A DNA stretch of 64,000 nt from UBA668 sp041394605 (GCA_041394605.1 JAWKHX010000017.1:57181-121180); one strand, 5' to 3'; counted from the first letter of the stretch, positions 27,050 through 35,158 are shown. The notes: generated by a model from the sequence alone, not told the origin. Translations and numbers: made by a program.

Positions 27050-28000
27050 TCAGCCGTCGTCGTTGTCCGGGTCGCTGTCCTGGTCCGCGTCCTGGTCGCG
27101 GAGGAACTGCTCCAGCTCGGCCATCAGTTCGTCCGGGTCCACGGCCTCGGCCGCCAGCGGGGCGTCGTCGCCCTCGTCCAGGTCGTCGTCGAACTCGTCG
27201 TCGAGGTCGTCGTCCAACTCGCCGGAGTCCGCCATGCTCTCCAGCCGGCTGACGTAGCCGATGAGGTCCGAGTCGTCGGCGACGAACGCAGTGACCTTGG
27301 CGTCGTAGGCGGCGGCATCGGCCTGCAGGCGGGCGATGGGGCCAGGGCTGCCGAGGATCTCACAGACCCGTTCCACCAGTGCCAGCGTGGCCTTCGGCGA
27401 CGGCACCTGGGAGGCGTAGGCCGGCACGGCGGCCCACAGCGACGCCGACGGGATGTCGGCCCGGCTGCAGGCGTCCTGCAGCACGCCGACGATGCCGGTG
27501 GGGCCCTCGTAGCGGCTGCGCTGCAGATCGAAGCGGTCGATGACGTCCTGCTCGGTGGACGTGCCGATGAGGTGCACGGGGCGGGTGTGCGGCACGTCTG
27601 CCAGCAGCGCTCCCAGGGTGATGACCATGCCCACACCGAGGTCCGTGGCGATGCCCACGATCTGCTCGCTGAACAGCCGCCAGCGCAGCGCGGGCTCTGG
27701 CCCGAGCACCAGCACCACGTCGCCGCCCGGCGTGCTGGCGCTCCAGACGCCCACCGTGGGCCACACGATGGTGCGGTTGCGGGCGGCGTCCAGCCGCACA
27801 TGCGGGCGGACGGTGGCGAAGTCGGTGAACTCCTCCGGGTCGATCTCGGCCATGGCCTGCGCGCCCCACGACTCCACCAGGTGCTTCACGCTGTTGCTGG
27901 CGGCGTCGCCGGCGTCGTTCCAGCCCGTGAACGCGGCGATGAGCGTGGGCCGGCGGAGCTGCGGCCGGGCGAGCCATCGGACGTGTTCCATCGACCGCAC
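27050..28000 (-). CDS. PAC2 family protein (proteasome-assembly-chaperone-like)
   Basis: 316 residues from GTG 28000 (ATG 27991 is close behind). RPTLIAAFTGWNDAGDAAS is the PAC2 opening, followed by LVLGPEPALRWRLFSEQIV, MVITLGALLADVPHTRPV and a YEGPTGIVGVLQDAC segment. The last about 60 residues are an acidic tail (ELDDDLDDEFDDDLDEGDDA). The family is common in actinobacteria with proteasomes; its biochemical role there is unsettled. Confidence 0.88.
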   Translation of the reverse strand: MRSMEHVRWLARPQLRRPTLIAAFTGWNDAGDAASNSVKHLVESWGAQAMAEIDPEEFTDFATVRPHVRLDAARNRTIVWPTVGVWSASTPGGDVVLVLGPEPALRWRLFSEQIVGIATDLGVGMVITLGALLADVPHTRPVHLIGTSTEQDVIDRFDLQRSRYEGPTGIVGVLQDACSRADIPSASLWAAVPAYASQVPSPKATLALVERVCEILGSPGPIARLQADAAAYDAKVTAFVADDSDLIGYVSRLESMADSGELDDDLDDEFDDDLDEGDDAPLAAEAVDPDELMAELEQFLRDQDADQDSDPDNDDG

Positions 28001-28071
28001 ACGCTACCGGCCCCACGACGCGGGGACGTTGGCCCCTGACCGCACCCTCACGCGCGGCGCACGATCGAGTC

Positions 28072-28605
28072 ATGAAGGTCGTCTCCATGCATACGTACGC
28101 GGCTCCACCGGACGTCGTCTTCGAGGCGATGACCGACCCTGCCGTCCTTGCCGAGAAGTACGCCGCGCTCGGCCACCGCAACATCGAGATCATCGAGCAC
28201 TCCGTGTCCCGCACCGGGGTCGCCGTGCACTCCCGCAGGGAGGTGCCGATGGAGGTGCCCGGATTCGCCCGCCGCCTGCTGTCGCCCACCAACACGGTGG
28301 AGCAGCACGACCGCTGGGGCGCGGCGGCTGCCGACGGCACTCGCACGGGCACGTGGGAGGTCGCTGCGCGAGGGGTGCCGGTGAAGGTGGGCGGCACGCT
28401 GCACCTCGCCCCTGCCCCCGGTGGCACGGTGGTGGAGATCCATGGCGACGTCAGTAGTTCGGTGCCGCTGATCGGCGGCAAGCTGGCGTCCTTCATCGGC
28501 CACGACGTGGAGCGCACGATGCACGCCGAGGAGGCGTTCAACGACGAGTACCTCAGCCGGGTGGCGCCGAAGCCGAAGCCGCGGCGCAGGAGCGGCGGGG
28601 CGTAG
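28072..28605 (+). CDS. DUF2505 family (SRPBCC-like) protein
   Basis: 177 residues. MKVVSMHTYAAPPDVVFEAMTDPAVLAEKYAALG, VEVPGFARRLLSP-like PMEVPGFARRLLSPTNTVEQ and GTLHLAPAPGGTVVEIHGDV are typical of DUF2505, a START/SRPBCC-type small-ligand fold widespread in actinobacteria, with no known ligand. A basic tail (PKPKPRRRSGG) ends it. Converges with the redoxin gene, three bases apart. Confidence 0.85.
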   Translation: MKVVSMHTYAAPPDVVFEAMTDPAVLAEKYAALGHRNIEIIEHSVSRTGVAVHSRREVPMEVPGFARRLLSPTNTVEQHDRWGAAAADGTRTGTWEVAARGVPVKVGGTLHLAPAPGGTVVEIHGDVSSSVPLIGGKLASFIGHDVERTMHAEEAFNDEYLSRVAPKPKPRRRSGGA

Positions 28606-28608
28606 TTC

Positions 28609-29709
28609 CTAGAGGTCGGGCAGGAGGTTGTAGGCCACGCCGCCGCCACCGGCGATCACGTCGTCCAGCCAGTTGCCCTCGTACACCTCGTTGGGTCCCT
28701 GGATGAGGTCGTTGTCCTCGCCCTCCGGCGTGGTGACCAGCGTCCATGCCTGGCGCTTGTAGGTCCAGTTGGCCGGGTACAGCCGGTGGGCTTCCCGCCA
28801 CCACGGCACGGACGCCTCGTGACCCACCGTGCGGCGCAGGTGGTCACCGAGCTCGAAGCAGGCCGCGGCGCGGGCCTCGTCGTCGCCACGGGGCACGGAG
28901 CGGGCGACGACCTCCTCGGGCGGCAGGACGAAGCGTGAGGCGGCGCCATGCTGCGCCCAGTCGACGATGGCGGCTCGGTAGTCGTCGGCGATGTCGGGGA
29001 TGGCCTTCACCTCGGTGAGCATGCGGGTCATGCGTTCCGGCAGGCCGTCGGGGATGTCCATGTCGCGCAGCGGGCTGCGTTGGATGCTGGCGGCTTCCGC
29101 CGGCCGGACGAGCGTGCCCGACTCGTCGATCCACACCGCCATCGGGATGTTGACGAAGCCGAACAGCTCGTCCGTGACGTGGTGGATGTCGATCAGCGCC
29201 GTGTGGCGGGGCGCGTCCTCCGCGCTGGGCGGGGCGGCGTCGATCCACTTGTGGGTGTGCGCCGGCTCCACGTCGATGGCGACGGTGACGACCTCGAGGC
29301 CCAGCGGCGCCAGTTCCTCATGGAGTGCCTGCCACCCGGGCAGGCTGGTGCGGCAGCCTCAATAGCTGGCCCAGGCGACCAGCAGGACCTTGCGGCCGTG
29401 GAGGGCACTGAGCCGGAACGGGTGGCCGTCGCGCGTCTGCAGTTCGGGGTCCGCCGCGGTGGCGGTGGCCAGCGCGTGCCCGCCGAGCGTGGCCGGGCCG
29501 ATGGCGGCGACGTCGTGAACGGTGTCCGTCACCATCGGCATCCCGAGTCGCTGGGTGGCGGCGACCAGGTCCACCGTGCCGTCGGCCCGCAGCAAGCCGG
29601 GCGCCGGCACGCACAACTCGCCGCGGCACAGGCCCTCGGGCTTGGGGCTCCACCCGGTGCCCTCGGCGAACTCGCCGGCGGTGACCCCGTCGAGGTGGTG
29701 GACGATCAT
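28609..29709 (-). CDS. Thioredoxin-like redox protein with in-frame UGA, candidate selenoprotein
   Basis: Read through one TGA (29359-29361, codon 117) this is a single 366-residue protein. Before the TGA: FRLSALHGRKVLLVAWASY, the strand that leads to the redox motif in AhpC/TSA-like proteins. After it, in the same frame: GCRTSLPGWQALHEELAPLG, VVTVAIDVEPAHTHKWI, LIDIHHVTDELFGFVNIPMAVWIDESG, and a C-terminal helical TPR-like part (FELGDHLRRTVGHEA, WTYKRQAW). The TGA stands where the attacking Cys belongs and is followed by Gly-Cys, giving U-G-C. No other stop interrupts the 1.1 kb frame. Sec insertion is inferred; a TGC-to-TGA mutation is the alternative. Ten bases separate it from the gene above. 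Confidence 0.8.
29329..29357 (-). promoter_or_regulatory. Candidate bacterial SECIS hairpin behind the UGA
   Basis: Directly after the TGA the mRNA can fold in two ways. CUGCC pairs with GGCAG and, past a two-base bulge, ACC with GGU around a ten-base loop; or CCA with UGG plus CC with GG close a UGCCC loop 16 bases after UGA with a G in its second place. The second suits the spacing and loop G expected of bacterial SECIS elements but has a weak stem. Judged by eye only. Confidence 0.35.
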
Positions 29710-29718
29710 GGGCCGACC

Positions 29719-30618
29719 CTACTTGTCGCCCGCGGCCCCGCCGGACGCCAGGTCGGCCAGGTCGTGCGGCCCGCTGGCGGGGTAGCCCTTGGCGGTGCGG
29801 ATGGCCTCACCCCACGGCAGGAGGATGCCGATCAGCTCGTCCACGTCGTCGCCCAGGGCGGCGAGCACCGGGTCCATCTGGGCGTCCGTGTGCACCTCGA
29901 CGCGCTCACGCTCGGCCCGGCCGGCGGGCGTGAGGGCGGTGTCGTCCACCAGGCCGCGGCTGCGCAGGCGGTCGTGCGCGGCGTCGAAGTCCGCCTCCGT
30001 CCAGGCCCGGGTGCGGCTGTAGGAGCGCATCGGCAGGCCCCAGTAGAGCTCGCTGAGGAGGCCGATCTCGGTGGCGTCGAACCCGGCGGAGATCCACGAG
30101 GCGGTGTGGCTGTCGCCGCGGTACTCGCGGAGCATGTCGCCCATCCGCCACACCGCGCCGAGCGTGGTGGCCGGCATGGCCAGCGACCGCAGGCCGGCGT
30201 AGAGCGGGCGGCCCTCCGGCCGGAGGGGTGCGGTGGCGCGGGCGAGCAGTTCGTGGGCGCGGGCCAGGCCGGCCGGCTCGTCGCCGAGGATGCGCTGCAG
30301 CTGGGCGATGGCGCCTGCGTCGCGGGCGGCGCAGATGGTGGCCGCGTCGGTGAGGGTCCAGCCGTGGGTGACGGACGGGATGACCGCCGCCGGGTTGAAC
30401 ACGGCGAAGGCCGCGGCCACCAGCTCGCCTGGCACCTGGCCCATCACCGAGCCGCGGCTGGTGAAGTAGGCCGGGCCGTCCGGCATGGCCACGCCGTTGA
30501 CGCTGGCGCTGCTGCCGGCGAACCCCAGCGCCGCATACCCGGCGTGGCATTCGGGCGAGAAGTAGACCTGCCCGGTGACGGGTTCGAGGGCGGCGGCGAG
30601 GGCGCGTGCGGGCTGCAT
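29719..30618 (-). CDS. SCO6745-family helix-turn-helix-like protein
   Basis: 299 residues. Marks of this actinobacterial family: YFSPECHAGYAALGF near the N-terminus, YFTSRGSVMGQVPGELVAAAFAVF, and the C-terminal half WTEADFDAAHDRLRSRGLVDDTALTPAG followed by ERVEVHTDAQMDPVLAALGDD, which looks like a winged-helix plus dimer helix. Function unknown. Starts at ATG 30618, ten bases upstream of the redoxin gene on the same strand, so they may share a transcript. Confidence 0.8.
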   Translation of the reverse strand: MQPARALAAALEPVTGQVYFSPECHAGYAALGFAGSSASVNGVAMPDGPAYFTSRGSVMGQVPGELVAAAFAVFNPAAVIPSVTHGWTLTDAATICAARDAGAIAQLQRILGDEPAGLARAHELLARATAPLRPEGRPLYAGLRSLAMPATTLGAVWRMGDMLREYRGDSHTASWISAGFDATEIGLLSELYWGLPMRSYSRTRAWTEADFDAAHDRLRSRGLVDDTALTPAGRAERERVEVHTDAQMDPVLAALGDDVDELIGILLPWGEAIRTAKGYPASGPHDLADLASGGAAGDK

Positions 30619-30688
30619 GCGCGAACCCTACGCACGGGGTCGCCCGGCCGTCGTGTCCTGCTGGCACGTCGGGCCGTAGCATCGCAGC

Positions 30689-31120
30689 GTGACCGTCACC
30701 GTCGAGATCGCCACCGAGGCCACCCGCGAGATGGCGGACGCCTTCGCCACGCTCATCCCCCAGCTGTCGAAGAGCTCCCCGCCGCCGACGGTCGGCGAGC
30801 TGCAGGAGATGGTCGACTCCCCGGCCAGCGACGTCCTGGTCGCCCGCCTCGACGGCCGCGTGGTGGGCACGCTCACGCTGGTGACGTTCCGCATCCCCAC
30901 CGGCATGCGCGCCTGGATCGAGGACGTCGTGGTGGACGGCTCCGCCCGCGGTCACGGCGTGGGCGAACTGCTGAACACGTTCGCCCTCGACCTGGCGAAG
31001 CAGAAGGGCTGCAGGACGGTCGACCTCACCAGCCGCCCCAGCCGCGAAGCCGCCAACCGTCTCTACCAGCGCATCGGCTTCCAAGCCAGGGAGACCAACG
31101 TCTACCGCTACGAGTGGTGA
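30689..31120 (+). CDS. GNAT family N-acetyltransferase
   Basis: 143 residues from GTG 30689. VLVARLDGRVVGTLTLVTF, WIEDVVVDGSARGHGVGELLN (acetyl-CoA motif A, R-G-H-G-V-G) and VDLTSRPSREAANRLYQRIGF give a complete small GNAT. Substrate unknown. It is the last gene before the compositionally different stretch 31.1-33.5 kb. Confidence 0.86.
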   Translation: MTVTVEIATEATREMADAFATLIPQLSKSSPPPTVGELQEMVDSPASDVLVARLDGRVVGTLTLVTFRIPTGMRAWIEDVVVDGSARGHGVGELLNTFALDLAKQKGCRTVDLTSRPSREAANRLYQRIGFQARETNVYRYEW

Positions 31121-31148
31121 CGGCCAAGCCTCCCGACGCCGCTGAGGC

Positions 31149-31172
31149 AGCGCCGAGCGGCAGTTCCGCGCT
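31149..31172. repeat. Hairpin repeat, copy 1
   Basis: Ten-base arms AGCGCCGAGC and GTTCCGCGCT around GGCA, eight of ten positions paired. On the minus strand it begins within the TAG stop of the 2H phosphoesterase gene. Same register as copy 3. Confidence 0.7.
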
Positions 31173-31680
31173 ATGCCCTCCCGTGGAGGAGTAGTTGATG
31201 GGCGCTCGTCCATCGCGTGCCATCATGCTCGATGACGTCGATCAAGCTGACCTCGATGTCGCTGTCGATTCGCCACGCCGACAACGCGGTCCACGCCTCG
31301 TCTGCCCGCTCCTGGGGAGTCGTTCGGGGATGCGTGAGCGTCACGTGTGGGGTGAACGGAACCGCCGACTCGCTGCCGACTCCGAGCGAGTCACGGAGCG
31401 AATCCAGCGCACCGTCGGCGTCCTCCACCTCCAGATAGATCCCGAGCGACGGTTGCCCCCAGCATCGGACGCCCCCGATCCGCACCCGCAAGCGCGGGTG
31501 CCGTCGAAGGATGTCGATCTGTCCGAGTTGCCGATCATCGAGTTCGTGGCAAATTGTGAAGTGAGCACCGATCTGGTCCGACATGATCGGATCCCAACGG
31601 CGACGGACACGCTCTACATCCTCGCAAACTGGCCCCGAAAGGAACGCCGTGAGCTGGCGACGCGCCACCGGCTTGACCAT
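31171..31680 (-). CDS. 2H phosphoesterase (2'-5' RNA ligase-like)
   Basis: 169 residues with the two HxT motifs that define the 2H superfamily: HFT (40-42) in GAHFTICHELDD and HVT (112-114) in FTPHVTLTHPRT, at normal spacing. Members open cyclic phosphates or 2'-5' linkages on RNA or nucleotides; the substrate here is unknown. ATG 31680. Its stop lies inside repeat copy 1, and base composition looks less GC-extreme than the genes to the left. Confidence 0.82.
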   Translation of the reverse strand: MVKPVARRQLTAFLSGPVCEDVERVRRRWDPIMSDQIGAHFTICHELDDRQLGQIDILRRHPRLRVRIGGVRCWGQPSLGIYLEVEDADGALDSLRDSLGVGSESAVPFTPHVTLTHPRTTPQERADEAWTALSAWRIDSDIEVSLIDVIEHDGTRWTSAHQLLLHGRA

Positions 31681-31716
31681 GGCGCAGATTGTAGGTTCTC
31701 CTTCGCTCCGTCAAGT

Positions 31717-31742
31717 AGCGCCGAGCGCGGCAGTTCTGAGCT
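31717..31742. repeat. Hairpin repeat, copy 2
   Basis: 26 bases, most divergent copy: arms AGCGCCGAGC and GTTCTGAGCT, seven of ten paired, loop GCGGCA. It lies 94 bases past the stop of the lipoprotein gene and 37 bases before the 2H gene start on the minus strand. Confidence 0.6.
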
Positions 31743-31835
31743 GCCCACCCCACCGGGGGCCGCTACGGCAACGGCGGCGCGAACCCGATCCCCAACAGGA
31801 TTGGAGGTGTTGTCCGTCGGGCCGGTCCCTTCCTG

Positions 31836-32592
31836 CTACTGGGGGCAGCCTCGGGGGTTCTGTGGGGAGTACTCGTGGTCGACACCAGGGAAGAGCCGCG
31901 AGTCCAAGTAGTCCTCCCAATACGACCACAGCCACGTTGGCGTCTCAACCCACTGGTCCCCATCACGCCGCAACGCGAGGAAGAAGCTCCCGCTCCAGGG
32001 AATGCGAGCCTTTGCGGAAGGAAGGACCTGCAGCTGGTCTCCGTTGTCCATTGCGTCGCCGACCAGCACACGAACCACGCACACCGTGTAACCATCCAAA
32101 GGCTCTCCGGTCGTGTTGAGGAAGGCAGGGTCGTACGCGACCTCCGCGATCAGGTCGGACGCCTCGATCGCACGCGCCGCCTCCTGCTCAACGAGCTCCG
32201 GAAAGGCGTCGTGGAGTGCGGTCGAGACCAGTGGGTTCTCCATCGACCACGGGTAGCTGGGCATATTGGGATCGGCGGCCACCTCGGCATCCCAGAGCGG
32301 CCGACCATCGGCACCGAAGGCCCACACACCCTCCGACTCGGGCGTCGAGCGGTGTCCACTCGAAGCGGAACAGACCGTCCCCGTCGAGCGGCAGCGATCC
32401 CTTGAACCACAAGACTGGACGGATGGCGATCTCGCCGTCCGGACTCGCCGCAACGGTGTCAGCGAGAACGACCACCTCCGCCGACCACATCATGTCCCTG
32501 AGTGGAGGAGTAGTGACACAGCAGTCCTCCTCGCCACATGCAACAACTGCGACAGGGATGATCGCGAGAAAGGCGAGAGCGAGTCGGTTCAT
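31836..32592 (-). pseudogene. Putative lipoprotein, frameshifted
   Basis: ATG 32592 opens a signal peptide with lipobox VVAC (Cys19) and an acidic start CGEEDCC, then VVLADTVAASPDGEIAIRPV and FKGSLPLDGDGLFRFEWTPL. Around 32340-32350 sense leaves this frame; a second one goes on with TPESEGVWAFGADGRPLWD, SYPWSMENPLVSTALHDAF, ALRRDGDQWVETPTWLW to the stop at 31836. Together about 250 residues, a secreted lipoprotein of unknown role. One base too many near 32347 would explain it. No family recognised. Confidence 0.65.
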
Positions 32593-32667
32593 CCCCAGCC
32601 CACCGACGACACCGCGCTACGGACACCCGCCACGTGCACATAGTGCCCTACCTGGACTCCGCGGTCG

Positions 32668-32691
32668 AATGCCGAGCGGCAGCTCGGCGCT
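32668..32691. repeat. Hairpin repeat, copy 3
   Basis: Arms AATGCCGAGC and GCTCGGCGCT around GGCA; the inner seven pairs are perfect. On the minus strand it starts inside the TAG of the ORF ending at 32690, exactly as copy 1 does at the 2H gene. Confidence 0.7.
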
Positions 32692-33046
32692 ACCGATTCC
32701 ACCACCTCGGCACGACGAAGACAGCCAGAAGACAAGGATGACCACGAGACCTGGCGTTCCCGAACACGGCCGCCGCGAGCATCCGCTCGCGGCCCCGATC
32801 GCTTGACACGATCTCGCCGAGGAGCTGCAGTGCGCGATCCGCTTCGGCGAAGTCGGCACGAACAAGCCGCTCAAGGCGCTTCGAGATACGAGGGTCCAAG
32901 CAGCAGAGACTGTCCGGTCTCAGGCACTGTCCAACGCGCCGCCGTTGCCGGAGAGGTGGCCGATGCCGTCGCGGATGGTGATCCCCGCCTGGCGTTTCGT
33001 GAGCGAGTCTGGCGTCGTGGTGGGCGCCGTCGAAGTCGGCGAGCAT
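32690..33046 (-). other. Remnant reading frame between lipoprotein and DUF222 relic
   Basis: A 118-codon frame. Its first part (ADFDGAHHDARLAHE) belongs by sense to the DUF222 relic, the middle (RISKRLERLVRADFAEADRALQLLGEI and RERMLAAAVFGNARS) looks like a separate helical protein-coding remnant, and it stops in repeat copy 3. Not convincing as an intact gene. The 32593-32690 stretch holds only the repeat and no other feature I can support. Confidence 0.35.
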
Positions 33047-33498
33047 TCCTCACCGGCGACACACCGCCGGAAGTCCTGGTATTCCAGATCGTGGGCCTGG
33101 CGGGTCAACAACTCGATGTGACCCACCAGCTGGTCACCACAGCGCGGGTTCGCCCGAGCGCGGGCGAGGTCATGGGTCTGGGCGACACCGATGGTGCCGT
33201 TGCCCAACGCATCGACCACCTGGGGCAGGTCGACGATGAGTCGGCCGGTCCGGACGAGGTGCGAGATCTCCCCTTCGGACATGCGCGCTTCGGCTCGCAG
33301 GACCGCCCGCACCGACGAGTGCCCGTCCTCTTCGAACAGGCCCGTCTCCGAGATCGTCTGGACGGTGACGGCGAGCTCGGCCTCCACACGCCGCCGTAGC
33401 GCCTCGAGTTCGCGGACCCTTGCCACCTGGCCGGCATAGGGCATCGACCCGACCTCGGCGGCCACACGGGCCCCGGAGAAGCGGTCGGTCAGGTCCAT
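32920..33498 (-). pseudogene. DUF222/13E12-repeat (HNH endonuclease) relic
   Basis: N-terminal DUF222 domain only: LTDRFSGARVAAEVGSMPYA, VRELEALRRRVEAELAVTVQ, SSVRAVLRAEARMSEGEISHLVRTGR and THDLARARANPRCGDQLVGHIELL. Family proteins are about 400-500 residues with a C-terminal HNH nuclease, absent here. Near 33050 sense moves to another frame (MLADFDGAHHDARLAHE) and returns (KRQAGITIRDGIGHLSGNGG), then stops at 32920, so at least two small indels plus truncation. ATG 33498 lies 13 bases below an SOS box. Confidence 0.75.
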
Positions 33499-33511
33499 AC
33501 CCACACACTAC

Positions 33512-33525
33512 CGAACGTACGTTCG
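33512..33525 (-). promoter_or_regulatory. LexA SOS box
   Basis: CGAACGTACGTTCG, a perfect 14-bp palindrome matching the actinobacterial LexA consensus CGAAC-N4-GTTCG, 13 bases before the DUF222 start. LexA boxes ahead of 13E12-repeat genes are known in mycobacteria. Confidence 0.85.
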
Positions 33526-33587
33526 ATTCACAACCCCTACCAGGAGAAATGTCCCGAGTTTCCAGTGTCATCCGGGTGGCCTGATAC

Positions 33588-33645
33588 CGCGCCCGCGGGC
33601 GCGATCACAGGTCACGGATGGCGTGGAAGCGCGCCCATGGGCGCG
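33588..33645. promoter_or_regulatory. Pair of 16-bp palindromes
   Basis: CGCGCCCGCGGGCGCG (33588-33603) and CGCGCCCATGGGCGCG (33630-33645), identical except for the central two bases, centres 42 bases apart. They lie in the 270-base gap between the SOS box and the methyltransferase, in which I see no gene. Operator pair or structured RNA; function inferred only. Confidence 0.5.
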
Positions 33646-33795
33646 GGAACAGGCCGTCGACCCTGGGTGGAACTCGCCGTGGACCGGGCGGTACAGGGTC
33701 AGGCCGGGGGCGGAACGGGGTCGCCCGCGTGCTCACTAGGCTTCGGGCACACCACTCGGCGGGGGCAGTTGGCGGGGACAGGAGGCACGGTCACC

Positions 33796-34590
33796 GTGAG
33801 CGAGGTGGAAGGGGCACGGACGTTCGGTGTCGCTGGCGCGACCTACGACGTCTTCATGGGGCGTTACTCGCTGCCGCTGGCCGACCGGTTCGCGGACGCG
33901 GCCGGCGTGGCGCGCGGCCAGCGGGCACTGGACGTCGGGTGCGGGCCGGGTGCGCTGACCGGCGTGCTGGTCGGCCGGCTGGGCGCGGCGCAAGTTGCCG
34001 CGTGCGACCCGTCGCCGAGCTTCGCCACCGAGTGCGCGGCCCGCCACCCGGGCGTCCGGGTGGAGCACGGCCGAGCCGAGGAGATCCCGTTCGCCGCGGC
34101 GACGTTCGACCACGCCATGGCCCAACTGGTGCTGCACTTCGTGTCGCACCCGGAGCACGCGGCCGCGGAGATGATGCGCGTCGTTCGGCCTGGCGGCTGC
34201 GTGTCGGCCTGCGTGTGGGACTTCGCCGACAGCATGGAGATGCTGCGGGCCTTCTGGGACGCGGCCGTCGAGCTCGACCCTGCCGCACCGGACGAGGCGA
34301 CCACGCTGCGGTTCGGCCGCCAGGGCGAGATCCCCGAGCTCTTCGAGGGGGTCGGGCTGGAGCACGTGGAGGAATCGACGCTGCGCGTCACCTCCACCTA
34401 CGAGTCCTTCGACGAGCTCTGGGCCGGGTTCCTCGCCGGCGTCGGCCCGGCGGGCTCCTACTGCATGTCCCGCACCGAGGAGGACCGCGCCGCCCTGCGC
34501 GCCACGCTCCACCGCCGGCTCGGTGCACCTGCCGGTTCGATCACGCTCGGCGCGGTCGCCCGCTGCGCCGTCGGCCGGGTGCCCGGCTGA
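33796..34590 (+). CDS. Class I SAM-dependent methyltransferase
   Basis: 264 residues from GTG 33796. SAM motif I is ALDVGCGPGALTGVLVGRLG, then AACDPSPSFATECA, AEEIPFAAATFDHAMAQLVLHF and MMRVVRPGGCVSACVWDF, the UbiE/Methyltransf_11 order. An N-terminal FGVAGATYDVFMGRYSLPLADRF is usual for this actinobacterial subgroup. AGGAGG lies 12 bases upstream, a little far for a ribosome site. Substrate unknown. Confidence 0.85.
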   Translation: MSEVEGARTFGVAGATYDVFMGRYSLPLADRFADAAGVARGQRALDVGCGPGALTGVLVGRLGAAQVAACDPSPSFATECAARHPGVRVEHGRAEEIPFAAATFDHAMAQLVLHFVSHPEHAAAEMMRVVRPGGCVSACVWDFADSMEMLRAFWDAAVELDPAAPDEATTLRFGRQGEIPELFEGVGLEHVEESTLRVTSTYESFDELWAGFLAGVGPAGSYCMSRTEEDRAALRATLHRRLGAPAGSITLGAVARCAVGRVPG

Positions 34591-34597
34591 CCCGAGG

Positions 34598-35158
34598 TCA
34601 GCGGGGCCAGACGAAGTCGTCCGCCGGGTCCTCCCCCACCCGCCCGTCGACCATCTCCCGCAAGAGATCGGCATGGCCGGTGTGACGGCCGTACTCCTCG
34701 ACCAGGTCGAACAGGATGCGCCGCAAGCTGACCACCATGTCCGGCGAGCCGATGTGCACCCGCTGGTCCAGCCCGCCGTCGGCCAGCGCGGCCGCCAGCC
34801 GCTCCCGGGACCGGCGCACCGCCGCGTCGTACAGCTCGTACGCCTCTTCCGGCGTGCGCCGGGCCGCCGACGTGAAGTCCCACAGCGGGTCGGCGTCCCA
34901 GTCCACCGAGCGCCACGGCTCGTCGATCGGATCGCCGCGCAGCCACTCGGTGAACTTCTCGGACTCGACCCTCGCCAGGTGCGACAGCAGCCCGCCGATG
35001 GACAGCGCCGACGACGGCAGGCGGGCGTTCAAACCGGCAGCGTCCAGCCCGTCGGCCTTCCAGCGGAACGTGGCCCGCAGCCGCTCCAGCGAGCCCACCA
35101 GGTGCTCGACCTCCGTCCCGTTCGTCGGCGGTTCCCAGGGCGGCATGTCATCGGCCAT
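34598..35158 (-). CDS. DinB family (DUF664) protein
   Basis: 186 residues. LERLRATFRWKADGLDAAGLNARLPSSALSIGGLLSHLARVESEKF and DLVEEYGRHTGHADLLREMVDG carry the spaced His residues of the DinB four-helix bundle, which in actinobacteria includes mycothiol-dependent enzymes. Starts at ATG 35158; the very long open frame above it is a shadow of the facing glycosyltransferase. Converges with the methyltransferase, eight bases apart. Confidence 0.86.
   Translation of the reverse strand: MADDMPPWEPPTNGTEVEHLVGSLERLRATFRWKADGLDAAGLNARLPSSALSIGGLLSHLARVESEKFTEWLRGDPIDEPWRSVDWDADPLWDFTSAARRTPEEAYELYDAAVRRSRERLAAALADGGLDQRVHIGSPDMVVSLRRILFDLVEEYGRHTGHADLLREMVDGRVGEDPADDFVWPR

Noticed and set aside
29359..29709. 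A separate 116-residue gene ending at TGA 29359
   Set aside because: The same frame continues for 249 codons with the rest of the thioredoxin-like fold, so two genes are less likely than one read-through frame.
31149..32691. Classical integron attC sites
   Set aside because: The hairpins lack GTTRRRY/RYYYAAC core sites and no integrase gene is near; kept only as a cassette-like repeat.
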